Positions 10,001 through 17,013 of a stretch of 17,500 bases of DNA are shown here, piece after piece. The translations under genes and the position numbers were made by a program. The notes beneath the pieces were generated by a model. The model was given only the letters and a program-made list of their open reading frames with translations, was not told the DNA's origin and did not search any database. This stretch comes from Penaeus vannamei (lineage: Eukaryota > Arthropoda > Malacostraca > Decapoda > Penaeidae), in NCBI RefSeq assembly GCF_042767895.1, contig NC_091565.1, positions 28,748,022 to 28,765,521 of the forward strand, written 5' to 3'. Every line of letters starts with the position of its first letter. The first letter of the stretch is position 1.

Positions 10001-10310
10001 ATATTTTTATAGGGTCCCCAGGTAGCTGAATCTCAACAGCAAGAGATTCAACACCATCTCCACAGTGCGGCGGGTTGGCTTTTAGGGAGCAAGGGATAGC
10101 TTCTTTTACCAGGGTCATCAGGCCTCTAGCACCATCCAGGTTTGGAGTGGTGAAGGCATGATATCCTGAAAAGCACACGGATCCCATAGTTAGTGTCTCC
10201 TGGAGCATGACGACGTCAATGCTCCTTGCTCGCACAATTAACTGGAGAAAGGAGTTCTTGCTTTTATAGCTACAGATATTCCACTGCAGTATGCTTAGAT
10301 TGTGTGCCAT
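7087..10310 (-). pseudogene. I-like LINE ORF2: endonuclease, reverse transcriptase, truncated RNase H
   Basis: The ORF starts at ATG 10310. The endonuclease (10310 to about 9640) shows LQWNICSY, MLQETL, IIGGDFNAH and VTSDHYG, so all catalytic blocks are kept. A frameshift near 9660 and another near 9420 precede the RT. The RT has GSDGISHP, PIPKPKEPGKYRPISLL, FLDLEKAF, GTPQGGVLSPALFNTLL and YADDLAII (about 8387-8410), with frame changes near 8590 and 8410. After the thumb region (TIQNEAARIILG) comes the end of an RNase H, IPSHIGIQGNELADKLAEKG (about 7530-7595), joined directly to the linker so that the N-terminal catalytic half is missing. A Cys/His-bearing tail (CKHCGELNATLLHYLQNC) ends at TAA 7087. 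The product would nick DNA and copy its own RNA; this copy cannot. Confidence 0.85.
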
Positions 10311-12033
10311 GATGGTTCCTCAGTGTCACTTGTTTCAGCTTCAGATGCCCCAGTGCTGGTGGCATCAGATAAATACAGATTCTCGTTGATTGAGGATTGT
10401 ACAACTTCCTCTAAGTCAGACACTCCGGTTAAGGCTCTACCGAGGGGTGTAGGGCCTAGGTTGGAAGTGTCACCTCGGGTCAGAGGACGAGACTTTGGCT
10501 GTACAGACTCGGCCTGCTGCACAGTTTCAGCCTGTCCTGACAGACTAGCTGGGGTTTCATGTAATGTTTCTCTTGAAACTAGCCTGCCATCCAAGGATTT
10601 AGGGAGGGGAGCGCTGCTCGTTATCGGTTTGGAGGCTTCTAGCTTCCTTCCCTTCAGAGCTGCCACAGTTTGGGTCATAGCCGTCATTGCGACCTGCACT
10701 GCTTTCTCCGCCTCCTCACTGGTCCTCCCCAAGGCTGTTGCTACTGCAGAAACTACAGCACTCAACAGGAGAGTCATATCTTTCTCGTCAAAGAAAAGAT
10801 TATCATCTACTGGGGGGACCATTACTGTGGACTTTGAACCTTTTTCCCTTTGGTTCTTTTTTGTGGTTTTGCCACTAGCAAGCTTGGGGAACTCATCTCT
10901 GTTAGAGGTATCCAATTTTTGCTGTGGGGGCGACTCCTTCCTCTTAGGAGGTCGGGGAGTCTTTTCTTTTTGGTTTTGGTTTTTGTTTTTGCCCTAGACG
11001 TAGGTGCCTGGGGGCACAGGGACAAAGTCAGGACGCTTTTTGGCTAGCTCCTGCTGTTTAATCATTGCCTGTTTCCTGACAGAGCAAGCCAGGCTTCAGG
11101 CATGATGCTTTTTGGCACAGTTTGGACACGGCTATTGTGTCCTTCTGGCCATCTTTGTGTGCCTTTATACACACTTCGGTTTCATGTGCCTCGCTGCATA
11201 CACCACATTTGGCTTTGGCCTTGCAGTTGGCCTGGTGATGCCCAAATTTCTGGCACGTGAAACACCTCAAGGGCTCTGGCACATATGCCCTGAGCTTGTA
11301 TGAGCCCCAGTTACCCAGATCAAGGGTGGTGATTGGGGCTCCCTTGAGGATAACCAGGACTTGCCTGGTTGGAGACTTCCCTTTTGGCCATGCGGGAAGC
11401 CTCCACCACTTGTGGGAGAGACGTGATCACCTCCACGTCGAACCCTAGTGGAAAGCCAAGTAGCACCATCTTGGACTTTTTCTCTTGGTTGGTCAGTGGT
11501 GAAATACACACCTTTCTCCCGTCTTTTAGCACCTTGATTTCCTGCAGGATATTCATGTTGGCTGTGTCTTTGGGGGCCATGATCATGCCCTCATCTCTAG
11601 AGATTCGGATTGATAGTCTTACATTTCTTTCCTTCTCCAATGCCCTTACCAACTGGTATGCATTGTCGAAGTCTTCAGGTTTTTTTGGTACCTTAAACCG
11701 CGTTAGTCGACTTGGGGTGTGCTCTGCCTCTTCTTCAGAGTCAGTTTCCACCCTTCGTCGCTTCACGCCTCCCCTTTGCAGGGGTTTAAGGCCTTTGGAA
11801 GTGGGGGCAGTTGATTTGGCTGGTTCAGCTGTAGCCCCTTCTTGACTAAGGGAGTTCTGAGGGGAGTTCAGGTTTCCCTCAGTCTGGTGTGCATGGACAG
11901 ACTTTGTGTTTGGTGTTTCTGTCTTGTCCTTGCTCGGTTCAGCAGGCCGGACACGTTTGGCCTGCTTTTGGTTTTTCTTTCGCCCCCCTGCAACCTTGAA
12001 AGGCTCCAGGGTGACTGCCATGGTCTGATTCAT
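10295..12033 (-). pseudogene. I-like LINE ORF1: gag-like nucleic-acid-binding protein with three zinc knuckles
   Basis: The start is ATG 12033 (MNQTMAVTLEPFKVAGG). A basic, Pro/Ser/Thr-rich N-terminal third leads to a globular segment (AYQLVRALEKERNVRLSI) and then, after a frameshift near 11370, RQVLVILKGAPI and LGNWGSYKLRAYVPEPL. Three knuckles follow: CFTCQKFGHHQANC (CX2CX4HX4C), CGVCSEAHETEVC (CX2CX3HX4C) and CPNCAKKHHA..LAC (CX2CX3HX6C), the usual order in arthropod LINE ORF1. The third is interrupted by TGA at 11096-11098, where a Trp codon is the likely ancestor, and a TAG follows near 10995. A Lys-rich run and an acidic C-terminal part (to 10295) complete it. The stop overlaps the ORF2 start by 16 bases. 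It would coat the element RNA. Confidence 0.8.
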
Positions 12034-12645
12034 TTTGTGGTCATTTAGAGAGTTGGAAACAGATTGGTCCCCTTTCGGGGATTATCTTTATACCTACTCT
12101 CAGGGTGAGGTCTTAAGAAGGGCCTCAAAAGAAGCTCTGATCCCTACACTCGACCCTTCAGCACCACAGGACAGATCCCCTGGGTGGGCTGAACTCGGAG
12201 TTTTGGTGTGGTAAACGATCTGCACCCCAATCCTGCTACAAGGGGGGTGTGATCCCGTCACCGCAGCCCAGGCGAATGTTGGAAATCAACGTTTCCCGCA
12301 GGCCCAGGCTGCACCAGGAAGTCAGAAGGAGAGAGCAAAAGTTAGGCACCGAAAAGTCGCCCTTGGTGCGTGGCCACAAACTATGTCCAGGACCAGAGGG
12401 TCCAAACCTGGTTTGTAACCTCGCTCTCCAAGGGAGCGGTAGTGAGGCAATTGCTACAAGAGAAGGCCTGGCCAATTGTCGCGGCGAACCACGAGAAATT
12501 GGCGGAGCTCTCTGTGTAGTTTGTTGTCAAAGAGTATCAAAATCAAGCTCAAGTCTAGTGGCTTTTGCTCTGGAGGATCACGCCAAGTGGGTGACAATAA
12601 TGCCTCGCCAATTGGGTGATCTCTCTCTGCACACCACAGGGGAGA
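12034..12645 (-). other. Probable 5' UTR of the I-like LINE plus unassigned spacer
   Basis: About 600 bases between the ORF1 start and the PLE 3' repeat. No long convincing protein is seen on either strand. The part next to ORF1 (12034 to about 12300) is GC-rich and contiguous with the LINE in minus orientation, so it is likely its 5' UTR and internal promoter. Where the LINE ends and PLE-flanking or host sequence starts cannot be placed, and no target-site duplication was recognised. Confidence 0.4.
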
Positions 12646-12655
12646 GGGCCTGTGG

Positions 12656-12777
12656 AAGGAGGGAGAGGAAGCGGTATAAGAGGGAAGGGAGGAGAAGCAC
12701 TCAGGAAACACGAGGCAGGTGAGGACAGGAGAACGGAAGCAAAGGGAGGTCAGGTCAGGTGGAGAGAGGAAACGCAG
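12656..12777 (-). repeat. PLE 3' repeat, copy A (pseudo-LTR-like)
   Basis: A purine-rich (plus strand) segment that matches 14711-14833 in the same orientation at roughly 88 percent by eye, including the shared block GCGGTATAAGAGGGAAGGGA. It forms the 3' part of the minus-strand PLE. With copy B it flanks the element, as the direct repeats of Penelope-like elements do. Confidence 0.75.
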
Positions 12778-12846
12778 CACCACGGGAGACACGGGGCAAG
12801 TGAGGACAGGAGACACGAAGCGAAGGGGGGTCAGGTCAGGTCGAAG
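12721..12846 (-). repeat. Imperfect tandem duplication, period about 81 bp
   Basis: The block starting GAGGACAGGAGA at 12721 recurs at 12802, each followed by AAGC.AAGGG and GGTCAGGTCAGG. This makes nearly two units within the PLE 3' region just after the GIY-YIG stop. Copy B of the 3' repeat (14711-14833) has only one unit. Confidence 0.75.
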
Positions 12847-13345
12847 GATCAGGCGGTCCATGTGAGGGGTGACCGGCATAAGGAAGGAGATGAAGGATGT
12901 GGGAAACGAGGAGGCTGTCGGCAGGAGAAAAACCGCTGCTCAAGTTGAAATTGGGCAGTAGCTTAATCAGAGAAGATTCCACTAGTCTGCGGGCATGGAC
13001 ATCAGCGGAAGGGAAGAGAATGCGTGCTGCTTTCCAGTCCATCTGATGGCCAGTGTCCCACTGATGGCAGAAGAGGGCGTTGTTGCTGTCCCCTGGATAC
13101 AGCGTACTTATGCTGAGACAGACGCTTAGTAAGACTGACGTCTGTTTCACCAAAATACTGCTTATCACAGGAGGCACACGGTGCAGCATAGGTGCCCACC
13201 TTCGAGGTAGAGGGAGAGCAGGTGTGAACCAAGTTACGACGGAGAGTATTCACCTGGAGAAAGGAGAGTCTGCAGTTGAGAGACTGCAGGGACCGACGGA
13301 GGGAGTAGATCTCCTCAGTGTAAGGCAGGCTTAGGACAGGCAGGT
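12836..13345 (-). pseudogene. Penelope-like GIY-YIG endonuclease module
   Basis: The minus-strand frame opens with SLPYTEEIYSLRRSLQSL, a linker, then GTYAAPCASCDKQYFGET, the GIY-YIG-type core with the paired Cys typical of Penelope endonucleases, and KRLSQHKYAV with the catalytic Arg position. After a one-base frameshift near 13090 it continues FCHQWDTGHQMDWKAARIL and LVESSLIKLLPNFNLSSGFSP, holding the conserved Glu. It stops at TGA 12836-12838. The module would nick target DNA for target-primed reverse transcription. All conserved blocks remain but the frame is broken. Confidence 0.85.
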
Positions 13346-13349
13346 GAGG

Positions 13350-13482
13350 AGACTCCTGCTTCCCTTTCTTTCCTCCCTTCCTTCATTCATTCATTCATTA
13401 CTTCCTTCCTCCCTTTCACCCTCCCTTCCTTATTTCTTTCTTTTCTTCTTCCCTTCATTCTTTATTTCTTAATTTCTTTCTG
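13350..13482. repeat. Pyrimidine-rich microsatellite-like tract (CTTT/CCTT/ATTC)
   Basis: The plus strand is almost purely C and T with scattered A, including four to five CATT units near 13383-13400 and many CCTT and CTTT units. It replaces the RT-coding part between the PLE N-terminal and GIY-YIG modules, so it probably expanded at a deletion junction. Confidence 0.85.
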
Positions 13483-13485
13483 GTC

Positions 13486-14316
13486 AGGGGGCATAGGTGG
13501 AGGCGCCACCTAACAGGTCCTGGGCCTTCTGCAGGTAGGAGGCTCGGTCGAGGACCACCATTGAGTTGCCTTTGTCAGAAGGCAAAATTGTGACATTCTC
13601 CCTGCGCAGGCTGTGAAGGGCCTCACGGTAACGCCTGGGGATGGAAGGGTTTGGGTGAAGGAGGGACTCGAGGGCCGGAAAGAAGGCCCCACGAAGGAGG
13701 GAGACATCAGGCAAGGAGTTCCTATGAGCGTAGATGAACCAGTCAAAGGAAGAAATGATGTCAATAGAGGTAAGGGGAAGAGGAAAGCAAACGAAAGACC
13801 GAAGCCAAGGAGTTGTTGTCGGTGAGGGGTCAAGGACAGAGAGGAAAGGTTGGTAACCGCGTCGGTGAGGGAGAAGCGGGACCAGGGACTACGGGAGGTG
13901 AGGTTAGATAGTTTCTGGGAGAGGGAGCGGACATGGGTAGTGGAGAGGAACCGGGAAGAATCGTGGGCCACGTCGAAGAGCTGGAAGACATGGCCGAGGA
14001 TTCGTTCCTTCAGTAGGTCAGAACGAACTCGCGAGCTATAGTAGGAATGTTCGACACCCCTCTTACCAGCGCGGATCCATTCAAGGAGGAGGGAACGAGC
14101 ATAATCAGGAAAAGGAGATCCTTTATCCGAGTGCTTCAAGAGATTGCCGATCGAGGAAGGGAGCACCTGCTCCTCGAGGCAGTCTCGGAGGAAACGAAGT
14201 TGATTCTTCCGTCGGGCCGTGGCGATGAGGGAATCCTCAAAAGCACGGAAGGCAGGAACCAAGTCGGGGAAGGAGGCAAATAGGAACGAGAGATTTCGTT
14301 TAACCGTGGGGTCCAT
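13486..14316 (-). pseudogene. Penelope-like protein, N-terminal region
   Basis: The ORF starts at ATG 14316 (MDPTVKRNLSFLFASFPDLV), directly after the conserved leader. It runs through a helical, charged region (LRFLRDCLEEQVLPSSIGN, LLKERILGHVFQLFD) to LTPHRQQLLGFGLSFAF. A frameshift in a pyrimidine-rich stretch near 13785 moves to the frame with SIDIISSFDWFIYAHRNSLP, SLLRGAFFPALESLL and LPSDKGNSMVVLDR, the conserved Penelope motif before the RT fingers. It breaks off after LLGGASTYAP at about 13486, where the sequence becomes a microsatellite. The region is part of a fused RT-endonuclease protein; alone it has no known activity. Confidence 0.8.
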
Positions 14317-14448
14317 GATGAATAGAAAAACACTACCGTGTTGATATTATGGTAGAAAAACCCACAATGGACAAACTAGATTTACTGAGGAAAGTGAGAC
14401 AACAGTTTCGGAATCGTCCTCGATTCCATCTTCGGGTCTGAGGAGGAA

Positions 14449-14706
14449 AGGATAAGGATAAGTCATATGCGAAGCCTAGCCTTGCCCGGGCTATAGGGGA
14501 GCCCGGCCTATGCCGACTAATGTCGACTCGATCACCGTGTGTCAACAAGTGCTGACACTACAGAGCTTAGTCCTTACCCACCGTAGTGCCCAGCCACAGC
14601 AGTAACCTCTGAGCGACAATTGCAACTTCTCGCGCCTGGACGGGGCGCGAACCGCCGACCCCTCGGATGAGAGGCCAACACTTTACCACTGTACTAGCCT
14701 GGAGGC
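14449..14706 (-). mobile_element. tRNA-derived SINE, about 258 bp
   Basis: On the minus strand the head has an A box, TAGTACAGTGG (14686-14696), that fits the consensus, and 33 bases later a B box, GGTTCGCGCCC (14643-14653), with one mismatch. Between them GGCCTCTCATCCGAGG resembles an anticodon arm with CAT in the loop, so a tRNA-Met-like source is possible but not certain. The body (about 14630-14540) is unrelated to tRNA. The tail has GGCCGGGC and GCCCGGGC arms, a CTTCGCA block and two TTATCC units ending at 14449. The order tRNA head, body, LINE-like tail, short terminal repeat defines a SINE. It would be transcribed by RNA polymerase III and moved by a LINE recognising the tail. Confidence 0.75.
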
Positions 14707-14710
14707 TGGG

Positions 14711-14833
14711 AGGGAAGGGAGAGAAAGCGGTATAAGAGGGAAGGGAGGAGAAGCACACGGGAAACTCAGGGCAGGTGAGGACAGGAGAACTTAAGCGAAG
14801 GGAGGTCAGGTCCGGTGGAGAGAGGAAACGCGG
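14711..14833 (-). repeat. PLE 3' repeat, copy B (pseudo-LTR-like)
   Basis: Second copy of the 12656-12777 repeat in the same orientation. On one side it abuts the tRNA-derived head of the SINE; on the other it is fused to a Penelope RT core of opposite orientation. On the minus strand it therefore precedes the PLE 5' leader, the expected place for the upstream pseudo-LTR of a partial tandem, now split by the SINE. Confidence 0.75.
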
Positions 14834-14835
14834 TG

Positions 14836-15599
14836 TCCCGCCGGCGTCCATGCTGAGCCTGGATGTCGACACCCTATTCACCAAGGTCCCGCTTGATGAC
14901 GTCCTCGATTTCCTTCAGAGGAAGCTCCCTGTCGAGGATCCTCGTCTTCCTCTTCCCACCGAAATCTTCCTCCAGCTGATTCGTCTGTGTGTGGAGTCGA
15001 ATTCCTTCTCTTTTGAGGGTCGTTTCTACTCACAGACGTTCGGTGTTGCCATGGGCTCTCCTCTCTCCCCTGTTCTGGCTAACCTGTACATGGAGTTCTT
15101 CGAGTCGGAGCTCCTCCCTTCCATCTCCCCTCGTTCTTCCATGTGGCTGAGATATGTCGACGACGTCTTCGTTCTCTGGCCTCATGACCCTGCCCTGTTT
15201 CCTGATTTCCTGGCGCAGCTGAATTCTCTCTCCTTCCATCCGTTTCAAGGTGGAATGGGGGGTTGACGACAAGCTCCCTTTCTTGGACACTCTTGTCCAT
15301 CGCTCTGATAATCATTTTTCCTTTTCTATATACAGGAAACCTATGCACAGTGGTATGTACATACACTTCTTCTCGTACCATCCATTGCATGTGAAGAGAG
15401 GGGTTGCCAACTCGCTGTTTCTTCGTGCCCTCCGCATCTGTGACCCCAGTATCTGGATGGAGAGATCGACTTCCTTCGTCGTTCGTTCTCCAAACTGGGC
15501 TACCCTCGCCATGTCCTTGACGTCGCGTTATCCAGGGCGCGGCGTACCTTCTACAATGACTCCCCTCCCAATGAATCTCCTCACCTCAAAATGAACTAA
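14836..15599 (+). pseudogene. Penelope-like reverse transcriptase core, inverted fragment
   Basis: The plus-strand frame reads LSLDVDTLFTKVPLDDV (palm A with catalytic Asp), FGVAMGSPLSPVLANLYME (motif B) and RYVDDVFVLWP (catalytic Asp-Asp at about 15153-15164), the Penelope RT type. After a frameshift near 15236 it continues DDKLPFLDTLVHRSDN, SFSIYRKP and HVKRGVANSLFLRAL. A one-base loss near 15450 then moves to QYLDGEIDFLRRSFSKLGYP and ends SPHLKMN at TAA 15597-15599. It begins abruptly at about 14836-14849, fused to PLE 3' repeat copy B, so the part of the RT before the palm A motif is absent. It is the complement of what the minus-strand PLE lacks. Confidence 0.85.
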
Positions 15600-15815
15600 A
15601 TGGTTTCCAACATTTTTTTTCTTCCTTTTTACATAGATATAAGTGAAAAATTGTTTTTCTTTCCTTTTTTGCGAGAAGCTAAATTGATATCTTTCTCAAA
15701 ACAAACTAAAGGGATTTCTTCCATCAAACTTTTTTCTGTCTATGAAGCTGAGCGGATTCTTCATCGCAATCGCTTCCGCCAGGAGGCGAGGCCGCAGGGC
15801 AGCTTCGCCTCCCGC
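15600..15815. other. Spacer with T-rich runs, no recognised feature
   Basis: AT-rich sequence with several T runs on the plus strand (about 15610-15670) between the PLE RT fragment and the end of the minus-strand coding remnant. The last 60 bases are GC-rich and may be 3' untranslated sequence of that remnant. No poly(A) signal could be assigned with confidence. Confidence 0.4.
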
Positions 15816-15950
15816 TCATCAGTTGCAACGCCTCTTGCCCTTCTTGCTCTGTTCCTTCTTGTGCTTGGCGGCCTGCTTTTTTACTTTACTCGCATGCTGG
15901 TGCTTGGCGGGCTGCTTCCTCTACTTGATTGCCTGTTTGTGCTTGCCAAT

Positions 15951-16130
15951 CTGCTGGTGCTTGCCGACCTGCTGGTACTTGTCGACCTGCTGGGGTTTGC
16001 CAACCTGCTGGTGCTTGCCGACCTGCTGGGGTTTGCCAACCTGCTGGTGCTTGCCAACCTGCTGGTGCTTGCCGACCTGCTGATGCTTGCCAACCTGCTG
16101 GTGCTTGCCGACCTGCTGGGGTTTGCAAAC
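15951..16130 (-). repeat. 18-bp minisatellite, 10 units, coding VGKHQQ-type repeats
   Basis: Ten consecutive 18-base units, plus-strand form CTGCTGGTGCTTGCCAAC with a few substitutions (for example GGGGTTTGCC). The period is a multiple of three, and the minus strand reads six-residue repeats with Gly-Lys and Gln-Gln in the frame of the surrounding coding remnant. Degenerate units lie on both sides (about 15932-15950 and 16182-16210). In-frame length variation suggests the array grew while the gene was coding. Confidence 0.9.
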
Positions 16131-16184
16131 ACGCATACAGACACAGAGACATACAAACATAGTCACACATACACACAGAGACAA
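16131..16184. repeat. CA/CAGA-type simple repeat interrupting the minisatellite
   Basis: A stretch of ACACAGAGACATACA-type sequence lies between unit 10 of the minisatellite and a further degenerate unit. Flanking units share the GGGGTTTGC sequence. It shifts the frame of the coding remnant, and its composition is the complement of the GT-rich tract at 17040-17500. Confidence 0.75.
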
Positions 16185-17013
16185 CCTGGGGTTTGCCAGT
16201 CTGCTGGGGCTGAGCGATGGGCATCTGCATGCCGGGCACGTATTTCTTGAGCTTGAGTCCTAGCCGCTCCCTCTCGTGCTTGAACTCCTCCGCAAGCAGG
16301 CCCTGCACCAGCTCCCACAAGCCCGACTTCCCGGACTGGCTGGTGTTTGTGCTTATAGCGGTCTTGGCCAGCTGCTACGGCCTTCATGTTGCCAGGCCCT
16401 GCGACCACCAGCTCTCCAATCAGCAGTTCGCCCGTTTTTGCAACGAACGCCTTCATTATCTGCTCCAACACCAACTTGAGATGCTGAGCGCGGTTCTCAT
16501 CGGCCTTCTGCTGCCGCTTCTGCGCCTGCTCGCTGTGATCATCCTTCTTGGCGTGCATCTTGAGCTCCTACTCGAGAAGGACCACGTAGGAGGCGGGAGT
16601 GCCCAGGGCGATCACGTGCTGGTTCCCGTACACGACCACATAGCCGTTCTTGGTCGGTTGGGCTTCTTCTCCATCTTCTCGGCCTTGAAGACTCGCTTCT
16701 CTTGCTTCCTCTTATCCTCCTTCATCTTGTCCTCCTTGGACTGCCTGGGCTCGGCCACGAATGCGATCAGCTCCTCGCCAGCGAGGTTGAAAGTGTCGAA
16801 CCATTCGATGGACTCGGGTTCCGAGGTCCACCGTGGCAAGGCGCGCGCCACGGCGTTCTTGCACATGGACTTGGGGAGGCGTCGCTGGATCTTCATCTTG
16901 GTTACGGAGATTTCTCGGAAACCTTATCTTTTAGGAACTCGAAGGGGGGGTGGGGGGTGGCTTAGCTTCGGTCAAGAGGTTATCGCCTTCTGGTGGGAGT
17001 GGTGTGTCTGTGT

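Larger units (their letters stand above)
6970..12033 (-). mobile_element. I-like LINE, nearly full length, decayed
   Basis: A two-ORF non-LTR retrotransposon lies on the minus strand. ORF1 (about 12033 to 10295) has three zinc knuckles; ORF2 (10310 to 7087) has endonuclease, reverse transcriptase and the C-terminal end of an RNase H. A structured 3' tail of about 100 bases follows. An RNase H after the RT, with a gag-like ORF1, points to the I clade or a near relative; this is inferred from architecture. The 5' UTR probably extends beyond 12033 but its limit is not visible. Several frameshifts, at least two stops and an RNase H deletion make it non-autonomous. Decay is moderate, so most motifs are readable. 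Confidence 0.85.
12646..14446 (-). mobile_element. Penelope-like element (EN+), internally deleted copy
   Basis: On the minus strand the order is: 5' leader (14446 to 14319), N-terminal protein (14316 to about 13486), a pyrimidine/purine-rich microsatellite-like stretch where the reverse transcriptase should be (13482 to about 13350), then the C-terminal GIY-YIG endonuclease (about 13345 to 12836) and a 3' region with internal tandem repeats (12846 to about 12650). Penelope-like elements encode one protein, RT followed by GIY-YIG endonuclease, so the element has lost its RT core at this position. An RT core of the same family lies inverted at 14836-15599. The assignment rests on the SDKG motif, the GIY-YIG module and the RT type. 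Confidence 0.8.
15816..16896 (-). pseudogene. Unrecognised intronless coding remnant, Lys/Gln-rich with six-residue repeats
   Basis: I do not recognise this protein. An ATG at 16896 in good context (ACCAAGATG) opens a frame of about 75 codons with RALPRWTSEPESIEWFDTFN and EELIAFVAE, then a Lys/Glu-rich run (about residues 52-77). A frameshift near 16660 leads to NGYVVVYGNQHVIALGTPAS, an in-frame TAG at 16568-16570, then a charged helix-like stretch (MHAKKDDHSEQAQKRQQKAD) and GELLIGELVVAGPGNMKAV. Another frameshift near 16345 gives GLWELVQGLLAEEF and LGLKLKKYVPGMQMP. The end is a run of VGKHQQ/VGKPQQ repeats and a basic tail (KHKKEQSKKGKRRCN) before two TGA codons at 15816-15821. Codons are GC-rich at third positions, unlike the surroundings, which supports a real ancestral gene, perhaps a retroposed copy. 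No intron signals were needed to read it. Confidence 0.5.

Noticed and set aside
10302..10997. Plus-strand open frame of 231 codons
   Set aside because: It lies antisense to the LINE ORF1 coding region, has no recognisable domain and is explained by the codon bias of the opposite strand.
12249..12948. Plus-strand Gly/Arg/Glu-rich frames
   Set aside because: Purine-rich repeat sequence opposite the PLE 3' region and the LINE leader; composition alone keeps the frames open.
14635..14700. A functional tRNA gene on the minus strand
   Set aside because: A and B boxes are present, but the acceptor stem does not pair, the anticodon arm is irregular and a SINE body and tail follow.
15600..16250. 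Plus-strand Leu/Val/Ala-rich frame of 216 codons resembling a membrane protein
   Set aside because: It is the antisense reading of the VGKHQQ minisatellite; the regular hydrophobicity comes from the repeat.
16944..16960. G-quadruplex regulatory element
   Set aside because: A G7-T-G6-T-G2 run exists, but there is nothing beyond composition to support a function.
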